Assembly: GCA_036785325.1 (NCBI GenBank)
Contig: JAXIVH010000019.1
Location: 732,840 to 796,839 of the forward strand
DNA: 64,000 nucleotides
Reading direction: 5' to 3'
Source of the DNA: Urophycis tenuis
Lineage: Eukaryota > Chordata > Actinopteri > Gadiformes > Phycidae
The notes below the pieces were generated by a model that was not told the origin of the DNA, searched no databases, and saw only the letters and a list, made by a program, of their open reading frames with translations. A program made the translations under genes and the position numbers. This document shows, piece by piece, positions 43,517 to 55,044 of the stretch. Within the stretch, counting starts at the first letter, position 1. Each line of letters opens with the position of its first letter.

Positions 43517-44553
43517 CAGTGGCGTAGCCACGGGTGTGCCAGGGTGTGCCTGGGCCACCCAAACGTGACCCTGGCACACCTCAAATATTCCGTTCGCAAT
43601 TGACACAATGTACATAAAGCCGTACGTTTCTACAACCATATCGTTAACGAGCGGAAGACATGATAATAAAGACACGGGCTCGGACAGACTAAGTTGCATG
43701 AGAAGCCGGGGGTAAAAAAAAAAAAGCGCAGTTGTTGCCCACAACACCGACACGGCATCGCATTGATTAGCGCATGAACTAGATCTATTTACAGCGCTGT
43801 AGCTTTAATTACTTCTGCTAGAATATTTTAACGTGCGGTTTTTGATTGTCAATACTCGATCACATTACTTTTGAGAGCACTGAAAAAGGCTATAGGCTAC
43901 ACAGCAGAGGTGTATAAAGTACTTGAAAAAAATAACTAAGTAAAAGTATAAGTACATAACTGAAAATGACTTTGGTAAAAGTTAGTCACCTTAAGGAAAA
44001 TTACTTAAGTAAAATTTTTAAAGTAGCTCACATTTAATGTACTTAAGTATCAAAAGTATCTTGTGAAAAAATATACTCAAGTATCAAAAGTAAAAGTACA
44101 AGTACAAGTATTTTAATAGTATGCATGAAAAGAAGCAAAACAACCCAAAATTATTCTCCTTGTTTTTTATTTAACTTTTTCAGGTGAATGAAATGTTGTA
44201 TAGAATACCACTCAAAAAATAAACAATGTCTTTAACATTTAACATAAGAACCACTTTTTTGATTTTTAACTATGTTGGGGGAATCCTCATGAGCTGAGGC
44301 ACAGTAACACCACACAAACAAAATTTCTGGTTCAAGTGGAGAAGTTGAACTTGCGGTTCATCCTCAGCAGAAGCTGATTTTCAAAAGTGTCCGCAGCTAG
44401 CCGTGCTCTTTTTGGGCTTTTTGGGCCCGCATTTACCTTCAACTTCGCGAGAGTACCGTACATGGTTCTTCTCGTCCTCTCGGACCCGCACATTCCAGAT
44501 GATTCTTTGACTATTTTAATTTGGAAATTTACTTTGACAAATGTCAAAGTAAC

Positions 44554-44744
44554 TGTAATGTAATAGCGTTGTGAACCTTAGAGGTACCGGTAGCTACGTG
44601 ATCTGTGCTATGGATACGTGATGCGGAAGTAGAACAGGTGTTGATTAAGCTACTCGGTGTTATGGCTGTTGTACACATGGTTGTACAGACGTACAATGAA
44701 GTTTGATAAAACTAAGTTGGTTGTCAAGCCTCCTAAATATAACA
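44554..44744 (+). repeat. 5' LTR of Gypsy-A
   Basis: Starts TGTAATGTAATAG, ends CCTCCTAAATATAACA. The internal region begins TGGTGTCAGAAGTG, the likely primer-binding site. Confidence 0.95.
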
Positions 44745-44780
44745 TGGTGTCAGAAGTGAAGGCGGAAGAAGAGTGACGGT

Positions 44781-46463
44781 ATGGCGCAGTTTCAACCACC
44801 AACGAGTTTGAGTTTGCAAGGCAATCTTGCCGAAAATTGGAGGAACTGGAGTCAGCGTTTTGAGCTCTTCTGTACTGCCAGTGGCATCGCGGAGAAAACC
44901 GAGAAGGTGCAGTGTGCAACGTTTCTTCACATCGTGGGAGAATAGGCAATTAAAGTATGCAATACGTTTGTCTTCGCGGACGGCGAGAAAGACAAAATCG
45001 ACGTGCTGAAGAAGAAGTTTCAGGAGTATTGTGAGCCAAGAAAAAACTTACCTTACAAACGGCACATGTTCTTCACACGAGCCCAGAAACAGTCAGAGTC
45101 CATTGATTCGTATGTAACGGATTTGAAAAATAAGGCCAAGGACTGTGAATTTGGACAGTTGCACGACTCCCTGGTACGTGACAGAATTGTTTGTGGTATT
45201 ATTGACGACCAAGTGAGAGGTAGACTGTAGCGACTCCAAAAACCAACCTTGTCGCTTGAGAGAAAAGGTGAGGGTCCTGTACCTGTATGACGCGCTGCCC
45301 TTTGTTGAATGAAGCACACTGCAGGTCTGAATGATCTTTGTGGTTTTAATTAAAGATTCTTGCAAGCTACAACACAGCGGATCCAAGTGCACAATAGCGT
45401 AGTGTAGCGAAGCGCAGCAAAGCGAAGCGAAGCGGTCAACAAAAAATTACGGCTACCCCGCTCTCCTCTCTCCTGCTGACTGCCGGTAAGCGTGCCTCTT
45501 ACCAGGAACCGGCATTCACCCTGTGCGTCATGTGACCCACGCTCCTAACTATTACCACGGCAACCGGAACACCACGTGACACAAACACATTAACGACATT
45601 ATGGCTCCTACATAGACTGTTAAGAGAAGCAGATCTGACCCTAGAAAAAGCCATTGATATCTGTCGTGCAAGTGAAATAACAACCAGCCAAGTCAAAGCA
45701 CTGACAGAAGAAATAGAAATGAACAGAGTACAGACTGTCAGACAAAAAGATAAAATGAAAGCTAACACAGAACAAAATGAGTCAAGTTGCAGAAGATGTG
45801 GTTACAAGCATGGAACAAAAAGATGTCCAGCTATTGGCCAAACATGTAAAACATGCAATAAGGAAAATCACTTTGCCAAGATGTGCAGATCACAGAGTCG
45901 ACAGCACCAACAGAGAAAGAATGTGCATGCAGTAGAGCAAAGTGAGGAAGAAAATTACATGTTTATTGGCACGGTCAGACAGGAGCATGAGAAACATGTG
46001 AGAGTGATGGAGTCTGCACAAACAGAACATGAGGGAGAAAAATGGACTGAAAGACTGACAATTAACAAGAAAATTGTGACTGTTAAACTGGATACAGGTG
46101 CAGACTGCAATGCAATGTCAGTTAAAACATTAAATGCGCTGGATGTCAAAGGAAAGCTCAGTGTTAGTAATAGTAAACTTTTTGCCTTCTTTGGCCAGAA
46201 GATAGCACCACTGGGCAAAAGAGCATTAACGTGTCAATACAAAGGCCAAAAGCACAAGATTGAGTTTGAAATCACACAAGAAGATGTCCCGGCTATATTG
46301 GGAGGAGCCACATGTGTGAAACTTGGATTAGTGCAGAGGATGCATGATGTTGGAAAAGAAAATGACATCCTTAAGGACTATGAGGATCTTTTCACCGGAC
46401 TAGGTTGCTTACCTGGTCAGCATCATATACAGATTGATCACACTGTTACACCTGTTGTGCACG
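44781..46463 (+). pseudogene. Gypsy-A gag and protease, split by a solo LTR
   Basis: Gag starts MAQFQPPTSLSLQGNLAENW. It is stopped by TAG at 44943, continues in the same frame (KKKFQEYCEPRKNLPYKRH) to RGRL at 45235, and resumes after the solo LTR with LREADLTLEKAIDICRASE. Two zinc knuckles (CRRCGYKHGTKRC, CKTCNKENHFAKMC) are complete. The protease has LDTGADCN. The frame runs to PVVH, where Gypsy-B is inserted. Apart from the stop and the insertions the coding sequence is well kept. Confidence 0.85.
45226..45612. mobile_element. Solo LTR inside Gypsy-A gag
   Basis: A 387-bp block starting TGTAGCGACTCC and ending GGCTCCTACA, with a 5-bp duplication TAGAC on both sides (45221-45225, 45613-45617) and no internal region. 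Removing it with one TAGAC rejoins the gag frame. The family is unknown. Confidence 0.85.
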
Positions 46464-47582
46464 TGTAACGGGACTGAATGTGAACTGTGTAAGGCTGTGT
46501 AAGTTGTTTGTCAACATTGACGTAATGGCAGTGGGAGGGATTGGACAATGGGTTTGCGTTGGTGTGGGTGCATTTGCAGTGATTTGTTTTGACACAGGTG
46601 CAGCCGATGAGCCAGGTGCACCGGAGGAGCCCTGATTGGCAAACGGAGTGAGCAGGATAAGAGATAAAAGACAAGCGTGGCCCAGGACTCTCGAGAGAGC
46701 ACCGTGAGCACACGCCGACTCCACGCATCCAACGAGCGAAACGACCGACCGACCGAAACAAACGCCACGCCGACTACGCTCTCAAGAAAGAAATCGACAA
46801 AGTTAAGTAGTCTTCATATTCTCCCTCGAGTAAGCAAATCACTGCTGGGTCAACGCAGACAGACTACTGATCCTGGCCTCCTCTCCGACAGCTTCAGTGA
46901 GACTGCACAGAGGTCGGCACGGCGGAGAGCTCGCAGGGCATTCGCGCGGTGAGGCTTGTCGAACCTGTCGTGGCGCACAGGGCCCGTGTGCACGAACCAA
47001 GGACTGCCGCAGGACTACCCCCGCCGCTGCAGTCGTGGCGAGCCGTTTGATGTGGGCTGAGTGACAGGACTGCAATAGCTGGGTCGTGAGTGGTGCTCGG
47101 ACTGGACTCACTTGCTTCCGTGATGTGTTTGTCATTCTAACGTTGTATTGTTGTGTTGTCTACCGGTGCGCTTATTTAAGATCCGGTAATAGTTTGGATC
47201 GCTGTTGCTTGGTGCCCTGTGTAGTTGGCTTGGCCACTGACGAAGGTTGTGTGTAACACGTGTGTTTCTACAAGTTTTTTTTTATCCACTTGACATTGCT
47301 TGCTGTGCCTCGATATTTGATTGCTGTGAAGTTTGATTAACCGTGTGCCTCCGTGGTGCGAGTTGGGTGTGTGGGGCACCGAGTAATTGGCGATCCCTTT
47401 GGTCACTCTATCCCGTCTATTGACAGAGTGAACATTGTGGGACTTATTTCCTATTTTATTATTTTCTATTTTTCTCATTTTCATTTCAACAATTGTTAAA
47501 TAAAACTGTATATTTTAAACCTTACTCGGTGTTGGGTGTGTGCCTCAAGGGTCTACTACTTTCCTGCTCATTTTCCTTTACA
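46464..47582 (+). repeat. 5' LTR of Gypsy-B
   Basis: Starts TGTAACGGGACTGAATG, ends CATTTTCCTTTACA. A TTTAAG and an ATAAAA-like motif lie near its 3' part. The internal region starts ATTTGGCGTTGTCGGCAGG, the probable primer-binding site. Confidence 0.95.
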
Positions 47583-47622
47583 ATTTGGCGTTGTCGGCAG
47601 GACCCTTGACATACACAACATC

Positions 47623-48681
47623 ATGAGTAATGCAGAGCAGCAACAAGATGCACAGCCCCAGGTAGCAAATGTTTTTATGCCATGGTTTATGGGGGCACCT
47701 TGGGTTCCAAAGTTTGCTGGAGAAGGAGGATCCTGCAGATTCACGGAATGGAGAACTCAAATAGAGGCCTTGATCAGGGCCCAGGGGCTAAGTGCGGAAC
47801 AACGCGTTGATTTTGTGTTAAGTGCATTAGAGGGAAATGCAAAGAGGGAGGTGGTACTGCTGGCATTGGAAAAACGTAACACTGGCACTGCTATTTTACA
47901 GGAGTTGGCACAACTGTATGGAGGCCAGCAACCTGTAGCCCAACTACGTGTCCATTTTTTCAAATGTAAACAGGAGCCAGGGGAGGATGTACGGGCCTTC
48001 ACGCTGCGCCTACGAGAGTTGCACTACAAATGGAGAGCGAGGGAGCCTCTCACAGCTGGAACCGATGATGAGCTCCTCCGCACGCAATTCGTCATGGGCC
48101 TAAGACCTGGCTCAGTTATGCAAGGGCTACAGAGACTACTTCGTAGAACCCCAGAACTCACTTTTGCAGCAGCCTGTGAGGAAGCCAAGGCGCTGGAACG
48201 GGAGGGTAGCCAGGGTGAAGAAGCACTAGCCTGCCCGGCCTTTGCTAGTACATCTAAAACCTCGACAGCCAAAACCCCAGCAGCTGACAGCTGGCACAGA
48301 ATGAAGGAGGCCTTGCGAGCGGAGTTACAAGAAGAACTGAAAGAACAAGTAAGCTTATTAGGAAAGTCCATTGTGGAAGAGTTGCAGGGGCGTTTGAACA
48401 TCAGCTCAATGGAACCCTCGCAACAAGTTACCACCCCAAGAACAAGTGCCATGCCCATTCCCACACAGCCCACGCAATCATCCTGGACGCCACCCCCGAA
48501 TGCCCCCCGACGTCAGAGGTTGGGGTCAGCACCTCCATTGCAGCCACATTACCAGTGGGACGCTCAGGGCAGAGCCATCTACAGGGACTGTGGAGAAGCC
48601 GGCCACATCCAAAGGTTCTGCTCCCGCCGACGCCCAACCCAAGCGGGTTTTCGGTACTCCCGGCCACCACAGGGCGAGTGA
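47623..48681 (+). CDS. Gypsy-B Gag (352 aa)
   Basis: The ATG at 47623 (MSNAEQQQDAQPQV) lies just after the LTR and primer-binding site; the frame upstream is only LTR. Gag forms the particle that packages the element RNA. The capsid part has PKFAGEGGSCRFTEWRTQIE and QLRVHFFKCKQEPGEDVRAF. A charged linker follows, then one zinc knuckle DCGEAGHIQRFC near the end. The leading Cys of the CxxC pair is Tyr (IYRDC, one base from Cys), so the knuckle lacks one ligand. Gag ends with TGA at 48679, overlapping the protease frame. Confidence 0.9.
   Translation: MSNAEQQQDAQPQVANVFMPWFMGAPWVPKFAGEGGSCRFTEWRTQIEALIRAQGLSAEQRVDFVLSALEGNAKREVVLLALEKRNTGTAILQELAQLYGGQQPVAQLRVHFFKCKQEPGEDVRAFTLRLRELHYKWRAREPLTAGTDDELLRTQFVMGLRPGSVMQGLQRLLRRTPELTFAAACEEAKALEREGSQGEEALACPAFASTSKTSTAKTPAADSWHRMKEALRAELQEELKEQVSLLGKSIVEELQGRLNISSMEPSQQVTTPRTSAMPIPTQPTQSSWTPPPNAPRRQRLGSAPPLQPHYQWDAQGRAIYRDCGEAGHIQRFCSRRRPTQAGFRYSRPPQGE
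48645..48651 (+). promoter_or_regulatory. Candidate -1 ribosomal frameshift site (GGGTTTT)
   Basis: In the gag frame the codons GCG GGT TTT place G GGT TTT exactly in the X XXY YYZ register of -1 slippery heptamers. It lies 28 bases before the gag stop. The -1 frame continues SVLPATTGRVNREG into the protease with no stop. The following sequence is GC-rich, which would suit a stimulatory structure; that part is not shown. Confidence 0.65.
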
Positions 48682-51600
48682 ACCGGGAGGGGTCCTCCAC
48701 TGCACCCCCACAGAAGCCCACTATCATAGGTAGATGCCCCGAAGTTGAGGTGTTCGTGCAAGACCAACGAATACCATGCATACTGGACACTGGCTCACAG
48801 GTGACCCTCTTCAGTGAAACATTATTCCACCGACACTTCAGCAAAGGTAGTATGCTTGACCCTAGTAGTATATCATGGTTGGCCCTGAAGGCTGCGAATG
48901 GGCTTAACATTCCTTATGTGGGGTATGCTGTCATGGACTTCTGGGTTGGGGGGATAGAGGTGAAGGGCAAGGGGGTAGTGGTCGTCCGAGACGACTGCAT
49001 TAATACAGGTTATGGACTCTTAGGCATGAATGTCATTGCAGACTGCTGGGCTGGCATTTTTACTGGCGGGCATCCTGGTGTTGCAGCTTTCAAATCAGTG
49101 TTCTCTCCTGCAGCAGAAAAGGCCTGGGACGCCGCATTCGCTGCCTGCCAACGGATTAACGCATCAATAACTAATATGGATCTACAGGGCGTAGCAAAGC
49201 TTCCGCGGCAGCCCCCAGTGGTGGTCCCGCCCTCAACTGAGATGATCGTCTGGGCCCACGTGCCACAAGCAGCAAGTTAGCCCGACTGCCCGGTGCTGAT
49301 TGAAGGCCTGGAAAATCACGACCAGGAATGGAGGGTAGCTAGGTCAGTGAGTTGGACACGAAAGGGAATGGTCCCCTTGCACATGTGTAACCAAAATCCC
49401 TTCCCTCTAGAACTTCGGCAGCGGTGTCCCTTAGCAACAGTCACCCAAATCGACCCACAAGACATCCAGGGGCAATCAAGACTGGTCCTGCGCAGTGTTG
49501 GCCCTCAAGTCATCGAGGTTGATGTCCAGCAGGTGGAGCACACCCCAGAGGAGGACCACCCAGCCCTGTCGCTCAGTGGTGAAGGATTGAATGACCATCA
49601 ACAGGCCCAACTGAAAGCTCTACTGCGGAAATGGTCCCATGTGTTTGCAGCTAACGATGAGGACTTCGGACGAACAGTGGTTGTCACTCACCAGATTCCC
49701 ACCGGTGCAGCACCACCCATCCGAGAACGCTACCGCCCCATTCCCCCAAAGCTCTACACTGAACTGAGGGTACTACTGCAAGGAATGTTGGACAGTGGGG
49801 TGGTCAAGGAAAGCGCCAGCCCGTGGGCCACTCCAGTGGTCCTTGCCAAGAAAAAGGATGGCTCCCTAAGGTTCTGCGTGGACTACCGCAAACTTAACGC
49901 AGTAACTCATAAAGACTCCTTCCCACTGCCACGGATTGAAGAGTCCTTGGCTAGCCTCAGTAAGTCCGAGTGGTACTCCACCCTAGACCTTGCCAGTGGT
50001 TATTGGCAGGTGGAGGTTGCCCCTGAAGACCAAGAGAAAACTGCATTTGCCACCCCCTTTGGACTCTACCAGTTTGAACGCATGCCCTTTGGCCTTTGTA
50101 ATGCACCAGCTACCTTTCAGAGGTTAATGCAATGCTGCTTAGGAGCCCAAGTGTACGACTACCTGCTAATTTATCTTGATGATGTCATCATATACTCCCC
50201 AAATTTCCACACCCACTTGCAACACCTCGAGCAGGTCTTTGCCCGTCTTCACGATCATGGCCTAAAGTTGCAGCCTCGCAAGTGCCGGCTGTTCCAGCGC
50301 AACGTGGCATACTTGGGGCACATTGTCAGCGAGCAGGGCGTGGCAACAGATCCAGACAAAACTGCAGTTGTTCGAGACTGGGCAGTCCCCTCCACGGTCA
50401 AGCAGGTGCGGTCCTTCCTGGGCTTCACTGGGTACTACCGCCGGTTCATCCCAGCATTTTCCAAGGTGGCTGCCCCATTACATCAGCTCCTCCAAGGCCA
50501 GGCTAGTCGACCCTCTGCCCGTATCCAGTGGACAAGTGATTGCCAGTCTGCATTTGACCAGCTCAAGCAAGCGCTCCTCAGTGCCCCCATACTCGCCTAT
50601 GCAGACTTTCAACAGCCATTTCGCCTATACACGGACGCCAGCCTCGATGGTCGTGGTGCAGTGCTGCCTCAAGTCCAGGACGGGAAGGAAAGGGTCATCG
50701 CCTATGCCAGCCGCAGTCTCCACGTTAGTGAGCGCAACGACCAGAACTATAGTTCCTTCAAGCTGGAGCTGCTAGCACTAAAGTGGGCTGTGACAGAAAA
50801 ATTTAAAGACTATCTGTGGGGGGCGCAGTTTACAGTATTCACAGACAACAACCCACTGGTTCATCTTGATACAGCAACCCTGGGAGCAACAGAACAGAGT
50901 TGGGCGGCCCAACTTGCAAACTTCTCCTTCGACATCCGTTACAGGCCTGGGGCTGCAAATAGAAATGCAGATGTGCTATCGAGACTCCCGGGTGAAGCAG
51001 CAAGCCTACTGGCACAGGTGGCTGGGTGCACCACGACTCCAGAACAGCAGATGGCGCCCAAAGGCTGGAGTGAACGACAGGCAGAGGATCCAGACCTACG
51101 GCAGCTGTGTGCGTTGAAGGCAAACAAAGCGCCACCACTCAGAAGTGACTGTCCCTCTCTCTCCCCGCAGCTTCGCTGCCTCCTCCGGGAGTGGGATCGA
51201 CTGGAACTGCGAGATGGAGTGCTGGTGAGGTGCGTCACAGAGCCAGACACAGGCACACCAGTAGAGCAGGTCCTGGTCCCTGCACAACAGGCCCGAAAGC
51301 TGTGGGAGGACTACCATAAAGCGGGCGGTCATGTAAGCGGTGACAAGATGTTGTCTCTCCTGAGAAGAAGATTCTATTGGGTGGGAATGAGCACACATGC
51401 ACGAAAATGGGCAGCCGAGTGCTCCACCTGTGTAGTGCAGAAGTCTGGGGCCCAACCGAAAGCCCCGCTGTGCCCCATTCCGTCCAGCTACCCCTTCGAA
51501 ACAGTGGCATTGGACTTTCTGTCCCTCGGTAGGCCATCTGACACCTTTCAGTACATTCTTGTCATCACAGACCTCTTCTCCCGCTACGCCCTGGCAGTCC

Positions 51601-52715
51601 CCACCAAAGACCAAACCGCCGCAACGACAGTCAAGGCTCTGTATAGCGCACTCATTATCCCATACGGCTGCCCGGAAAGGATACTCACTGACCAAGGAGC
51701 ATCATTCGAGGCCACGCTGATGCAGCAGTTGTGTGCAGTATATGGATGCAAAAAGGTACGCACTACACCATACCACCCACAGGGCAATGGGGCGTGTGAG
51801 CGATTCAACCGCACTCTCTTGTCACTGCTGGGCACCATCGATGTCAACTCTCAGACCCAGTGGCCAAGTCGACTTCCCGCCCTTCTGCAAGCATACAACA
51901 ATACGACCCACGCAAGTACAGGTATGACCCCACACTACGTCATCTTTGGCCGCCATGCCAGACTACTTGTAGATATGCTTTATGACACTGCACCCCCCCA
52001 GCGGAGAAATGACCTGGAGGGCTGGGTTCAAAGTCACCATCAAACACTTCTGCACGCCTATGCCACTGTTCGTAACAATGTGGAACGACGCATGCAATGG
52101 AATCAAGACCGTTACAACCATAACGCGCGGACTCTGCCACTGCTCCCTGGAGAACGGGTGCTCATGAGGAACTTTCGTCGGAGGGCTCAGGGAAAACTAG
52201 CACCACAATGGCTACCCACTCCCTTCGTCATCGTCACGAGACCGTATAGAGATCGTCCAGTCTTTACCATACGGCCGGAAGGGAAAGAGGGCCCCTTGAG
52301 GACTATTCATCGCAACAACCTCCGCTCATGTCCACTAGACCCCCTTGCACCTCAAAGTGACCGACAAAATGAACAGCCCATGTACTCTGGGCCACAAGCC
52401 CCCCTTGTCACTTATCCACCAGTTCCCCCAGTTCCCAGAGACCCTGAACCCTTATTGACATTGCCAGGTCCAGCCCAACCGCCACCCAATGCCGCAGCTT
52501 GCCCACCTCCCTCTCTTGCCTTAACCAGCGCGCCTCTTGTAGCCCCGGGGCCAAGGCCTCAATCTGTAATAACTGCCACTGGACAGACTGCTCTTTCCCC
52601 TATAGCATCAGCTCGCGACCCAGCTCCCTCTCAGTGCAACACAGACCCAACTGACACAAGACGCTACCCTACTCGCTCCAATAGGGGCAACCCTCCGGCA
52701 CGGTACCGTCCCTGA
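48651..52715 (+). CDS. Gypsy-B Pro-Pol, -1 frame, one internal TAG
   Basis: Read in the -1 frame from the slippery site, the protein has the protease (CILDTGSQVTLF), reaches a TAG at 49278 after PQAAS, and continues in the same frame. The order is reverse transcriptase (RFCVDYRKLNAVTHKDSFPL, YSTLDLASGYWQV, catalytic YLDDVIIYS), RNase H (YTDASLDGRGAVLPQ), an integrase with an HHCC finger (HYKAGGHV to CSTC) and DDE residues in ALDFLSL, LTDQGASFEA and ACERFNRTLL, and a proline-rich tail ending YPTRSNRGNPPARYRP. Everything except the TAG is open over 1350 codons. The TAG may be a late mutation or, less likely, a programmed read-through. Confidence 0.9.
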
Positions 52716-52793
52716 GCAGCGGACTGAACATTGAACATTGAACATTGACTATGGCAGTGGTCGGGGACGACCACCGTTAAAGTGGGGGGTAGA

Positions 52794-53911
52794 TGTAACG
52801 GGACTGAATGTGAACTGTGTAAGGCTGTGTAAGTTGTTTGTCAACATTGACGTAATGGCAGTGGGAGGGATTGGACAATGGGTTTGCGTTGGTGTGGGTG
52901 CATGTGCAGTGATTTGTTTTGACACAGGTGCAGCCGATGAGCCAGGTGCACCGGAGGAGCCCTGATTGGCAAACGGAGTGAGCAGGATAAGAGATAAAAG
53001 ACAAGCGTGGCCCAGGACTCTCGAGAGAGCACCGCGAGCACACGCCGACTCCACGCATCCAACGAGCGAAACGACCGACCGACCGAAACAAACGCCACGC
53101 CGACTACGCTCTCAAGAAAGAAATCGACAAAGTTAAGTAGTCTTCATATTCTCCCTCGAGTAAGCAAATCACTGCTGGGTCAACGCAGACAGACTACTGA
53201 TCCTGGCCTCCTCTCCGACAGCTTCAGTGAGACTGCACAGAGGTCGGCACGGCGGAGAGCTCGCAGGGCATTCGCGCGGTGAGGCTTGTCGAACCTGTCG
53301 TGGCGCACAGGGCCCGTGTGCACGAACCAAGGACTGCCGCAGGACTACCCCCGCCGCCGCAGTCGTGGCGAGCCGTTTGATGTGGGCTGAGTGACAGGAC
53401 TGCAATAGCTGGGTCGTGAGTGGTGCTCGGACTGGACTCACTTGCTTCCGTGATGTGTTTGTCATTCTAACGTTGTATTGTTGTGTTGTCTACCGGTGCG
53501 CTTATTTAAGATCCGGTAATAGTTTGGTTCGCTGTTGCTTGGTGCCCTGTGTAGTTGGCTTGGCCACTGACGAAGGTTGTGTGTAACACGTGTGTTTCTA
53601 CAAGTTTTTTTTATCCACTTGACATTGCTTGCTGTGCCTCGATATTTGATTGCTGTGAAGTTTGATTAACCGTGTGCCTCCGTGGTGCGAGTTGGGTGTG
53701 TGGGGCACCGAGTAATTGGCAATCCCTTTGGTCACTCTATCCCGTCTATTGACAGAGTGAACATTGTGGGACTTATTTCCTATTTTATTATTTTCTATTT
53801 TTCTCATTTTCATTTCAACAATTGTTAAATAAAACTGTATATTTTAAACCTTACTCGGTGTTGGGGGTGTGCCTCAAGGGTCTACTGCTTTCCTGCTCAT
53901 TTTCCTTTACA
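52794..53911 (+). repeat. 3' LTR of Gypsy-B
   Basis: Same termini as the 5' LTR, under 1% different (for example gcatgtgcag versus gcatttgcag, accgcgagc versus accgtgagc). Confidence 0.95.
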
Positions 53912-54348
53912 CACGCTCCCAGAAGGACTCCTGTAGCACTCAGAGACAGAGTAATTGAAGAACTGCAGCGTATGGAGAAGTTGGGAGTAATATCCAGGCA
54001 GACGGAACCGACAGAGTGGGTTAACAGTATGGTAACAGTGTTCACACGCAAGAAAATTTGCATCTGCATGGACCCAAAAGACTTAAAGAGCAATTTGCAG
54101 GTTAATTTTTTTAAGAAATGTATCCTCAACCTTGTTTGAAAATGAGCATTTGAAAAGTTAATGTAGGAATTAATATGCTTACAATACATAAGGGCACAAA
54201 TTTGGAGGAAAAAGTTGCCGTTTTGAGCAACTGCTCCTAAAAACTTTTTTTTTTCCAACACCGCGTCATATGACGTATCAAAAGGGAGACGTCCAAAGAC
54301 ACTCACATTACAATGCACTGTAGCTGATCGGGAGTTTGACCAAAACAA

Positions 54349-54540
54349 ATGGTTAATTATTGTGTATGTGCAGGTTGTACACATTCAAACTCGTCAGGAG
54401 GACATCGAGTCCACAATTTTCCCGACAGGAAAGTGGAGCGTGTTAGTTTTCGTGCCTGGGTGCGTTTTGTGTAGGTGAAGAGACAGGACTTCTCTGCTGT
54501 ATTCGTCGATTCAGCACTACGGAAACGTGAACTGTTCGAG
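54349..54540 (+). pseudogene. THAP finger exon of the transposon
   Basis: MVNYCVCAGCTHSNSS, then HNFPDR, FRAWVRFV and, after an in-frame TAG (54472), VKRQDFSAVFVDSALRKREL up to a GTAAGT donor. The first Cys pair of a C2CH THAP domain is present; the last C and H would be in the next exon, which I could not find. THAP domains bind transposon ends. The stop makes the gene inactive. Confidence 0.65.
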
Positions 54541-54733
54541 GTAAGTACAGTTTTCTAACGCTTGCTAACTTCCAAATTAGTCAGCATAATTAATTAAATA
54601 ATGACAAGCAACGTGTGATACCTGTTAATTGTAGCAAAGCTATGTCGTAAAACCGTGTAAAACCAGCTAATAATGTATGATAGCTCACGTTAGCATTAGC
54701 AGACTATTCTGTAAAACCTTACCATATGATAAG

Positions 54734-54865
54734 TAGGGGTGCAACGGATCAAAATCCTCACGGTTCGGATAGGTTCGCGGATCAGAGTCACGGATCGGAT
54801 CATTTTTCGGATCAGCAAAAAAAAGACGGATCACGGATCAATGATGATGATCCGTTGCACCACTA
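54734..54865. mobile_element. 132-bp hAT MITE
   Basis: TAGGGGTGCAACGGATCA at the left, its near inverse GATCCGTTGCACCACTA at the right, and a perfect 8-bp duplication ATGATAAG (54726-54733, 54866-54873). Confidence 0.95.
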
Positions 54866-55044
54866 ATGATAAGACAAGTGATAACATCAGTTTGCTAACT
54901 TCAGAAATCCTGGAGTCAAATTACAGCTCGGTGACTTTGTTTTTACTGCAGAAACCCTCATCCATGCATTTATCACATCATTGTATGTAATAAATGCATA
55001 TATAGTCAGTTCTAGTAACATCTACAAAATATATGTTTATACAG

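Larger units (their letters stand above)
46464..53911 (+). mobile_element. Gypsy-B: nearly intact element inside Gypsy-A
   Basis: A 7.4 kb Ty3/Gypsy element with LTRs of about 1.1 kb (46464-47582, 52794-53911) that differ at about eight sites, and a 4-bp duplication CACG (46460-46463, 53912-53915). A purine tract AAAGTGGGGGGTAGA precedes the 3' LTR. It encodes gag, then pro-pol in the -1 frame. Pro-pol is broken by one TAG. Confidence 0.95.

Noticed and set aside
46464..53911. Two 1.1 kb near-identical blocks as a segmental duplication
   Set aside because: They start TG, end CA, flank gag-pol, and have a CACG target duplication, so they are LTRs.
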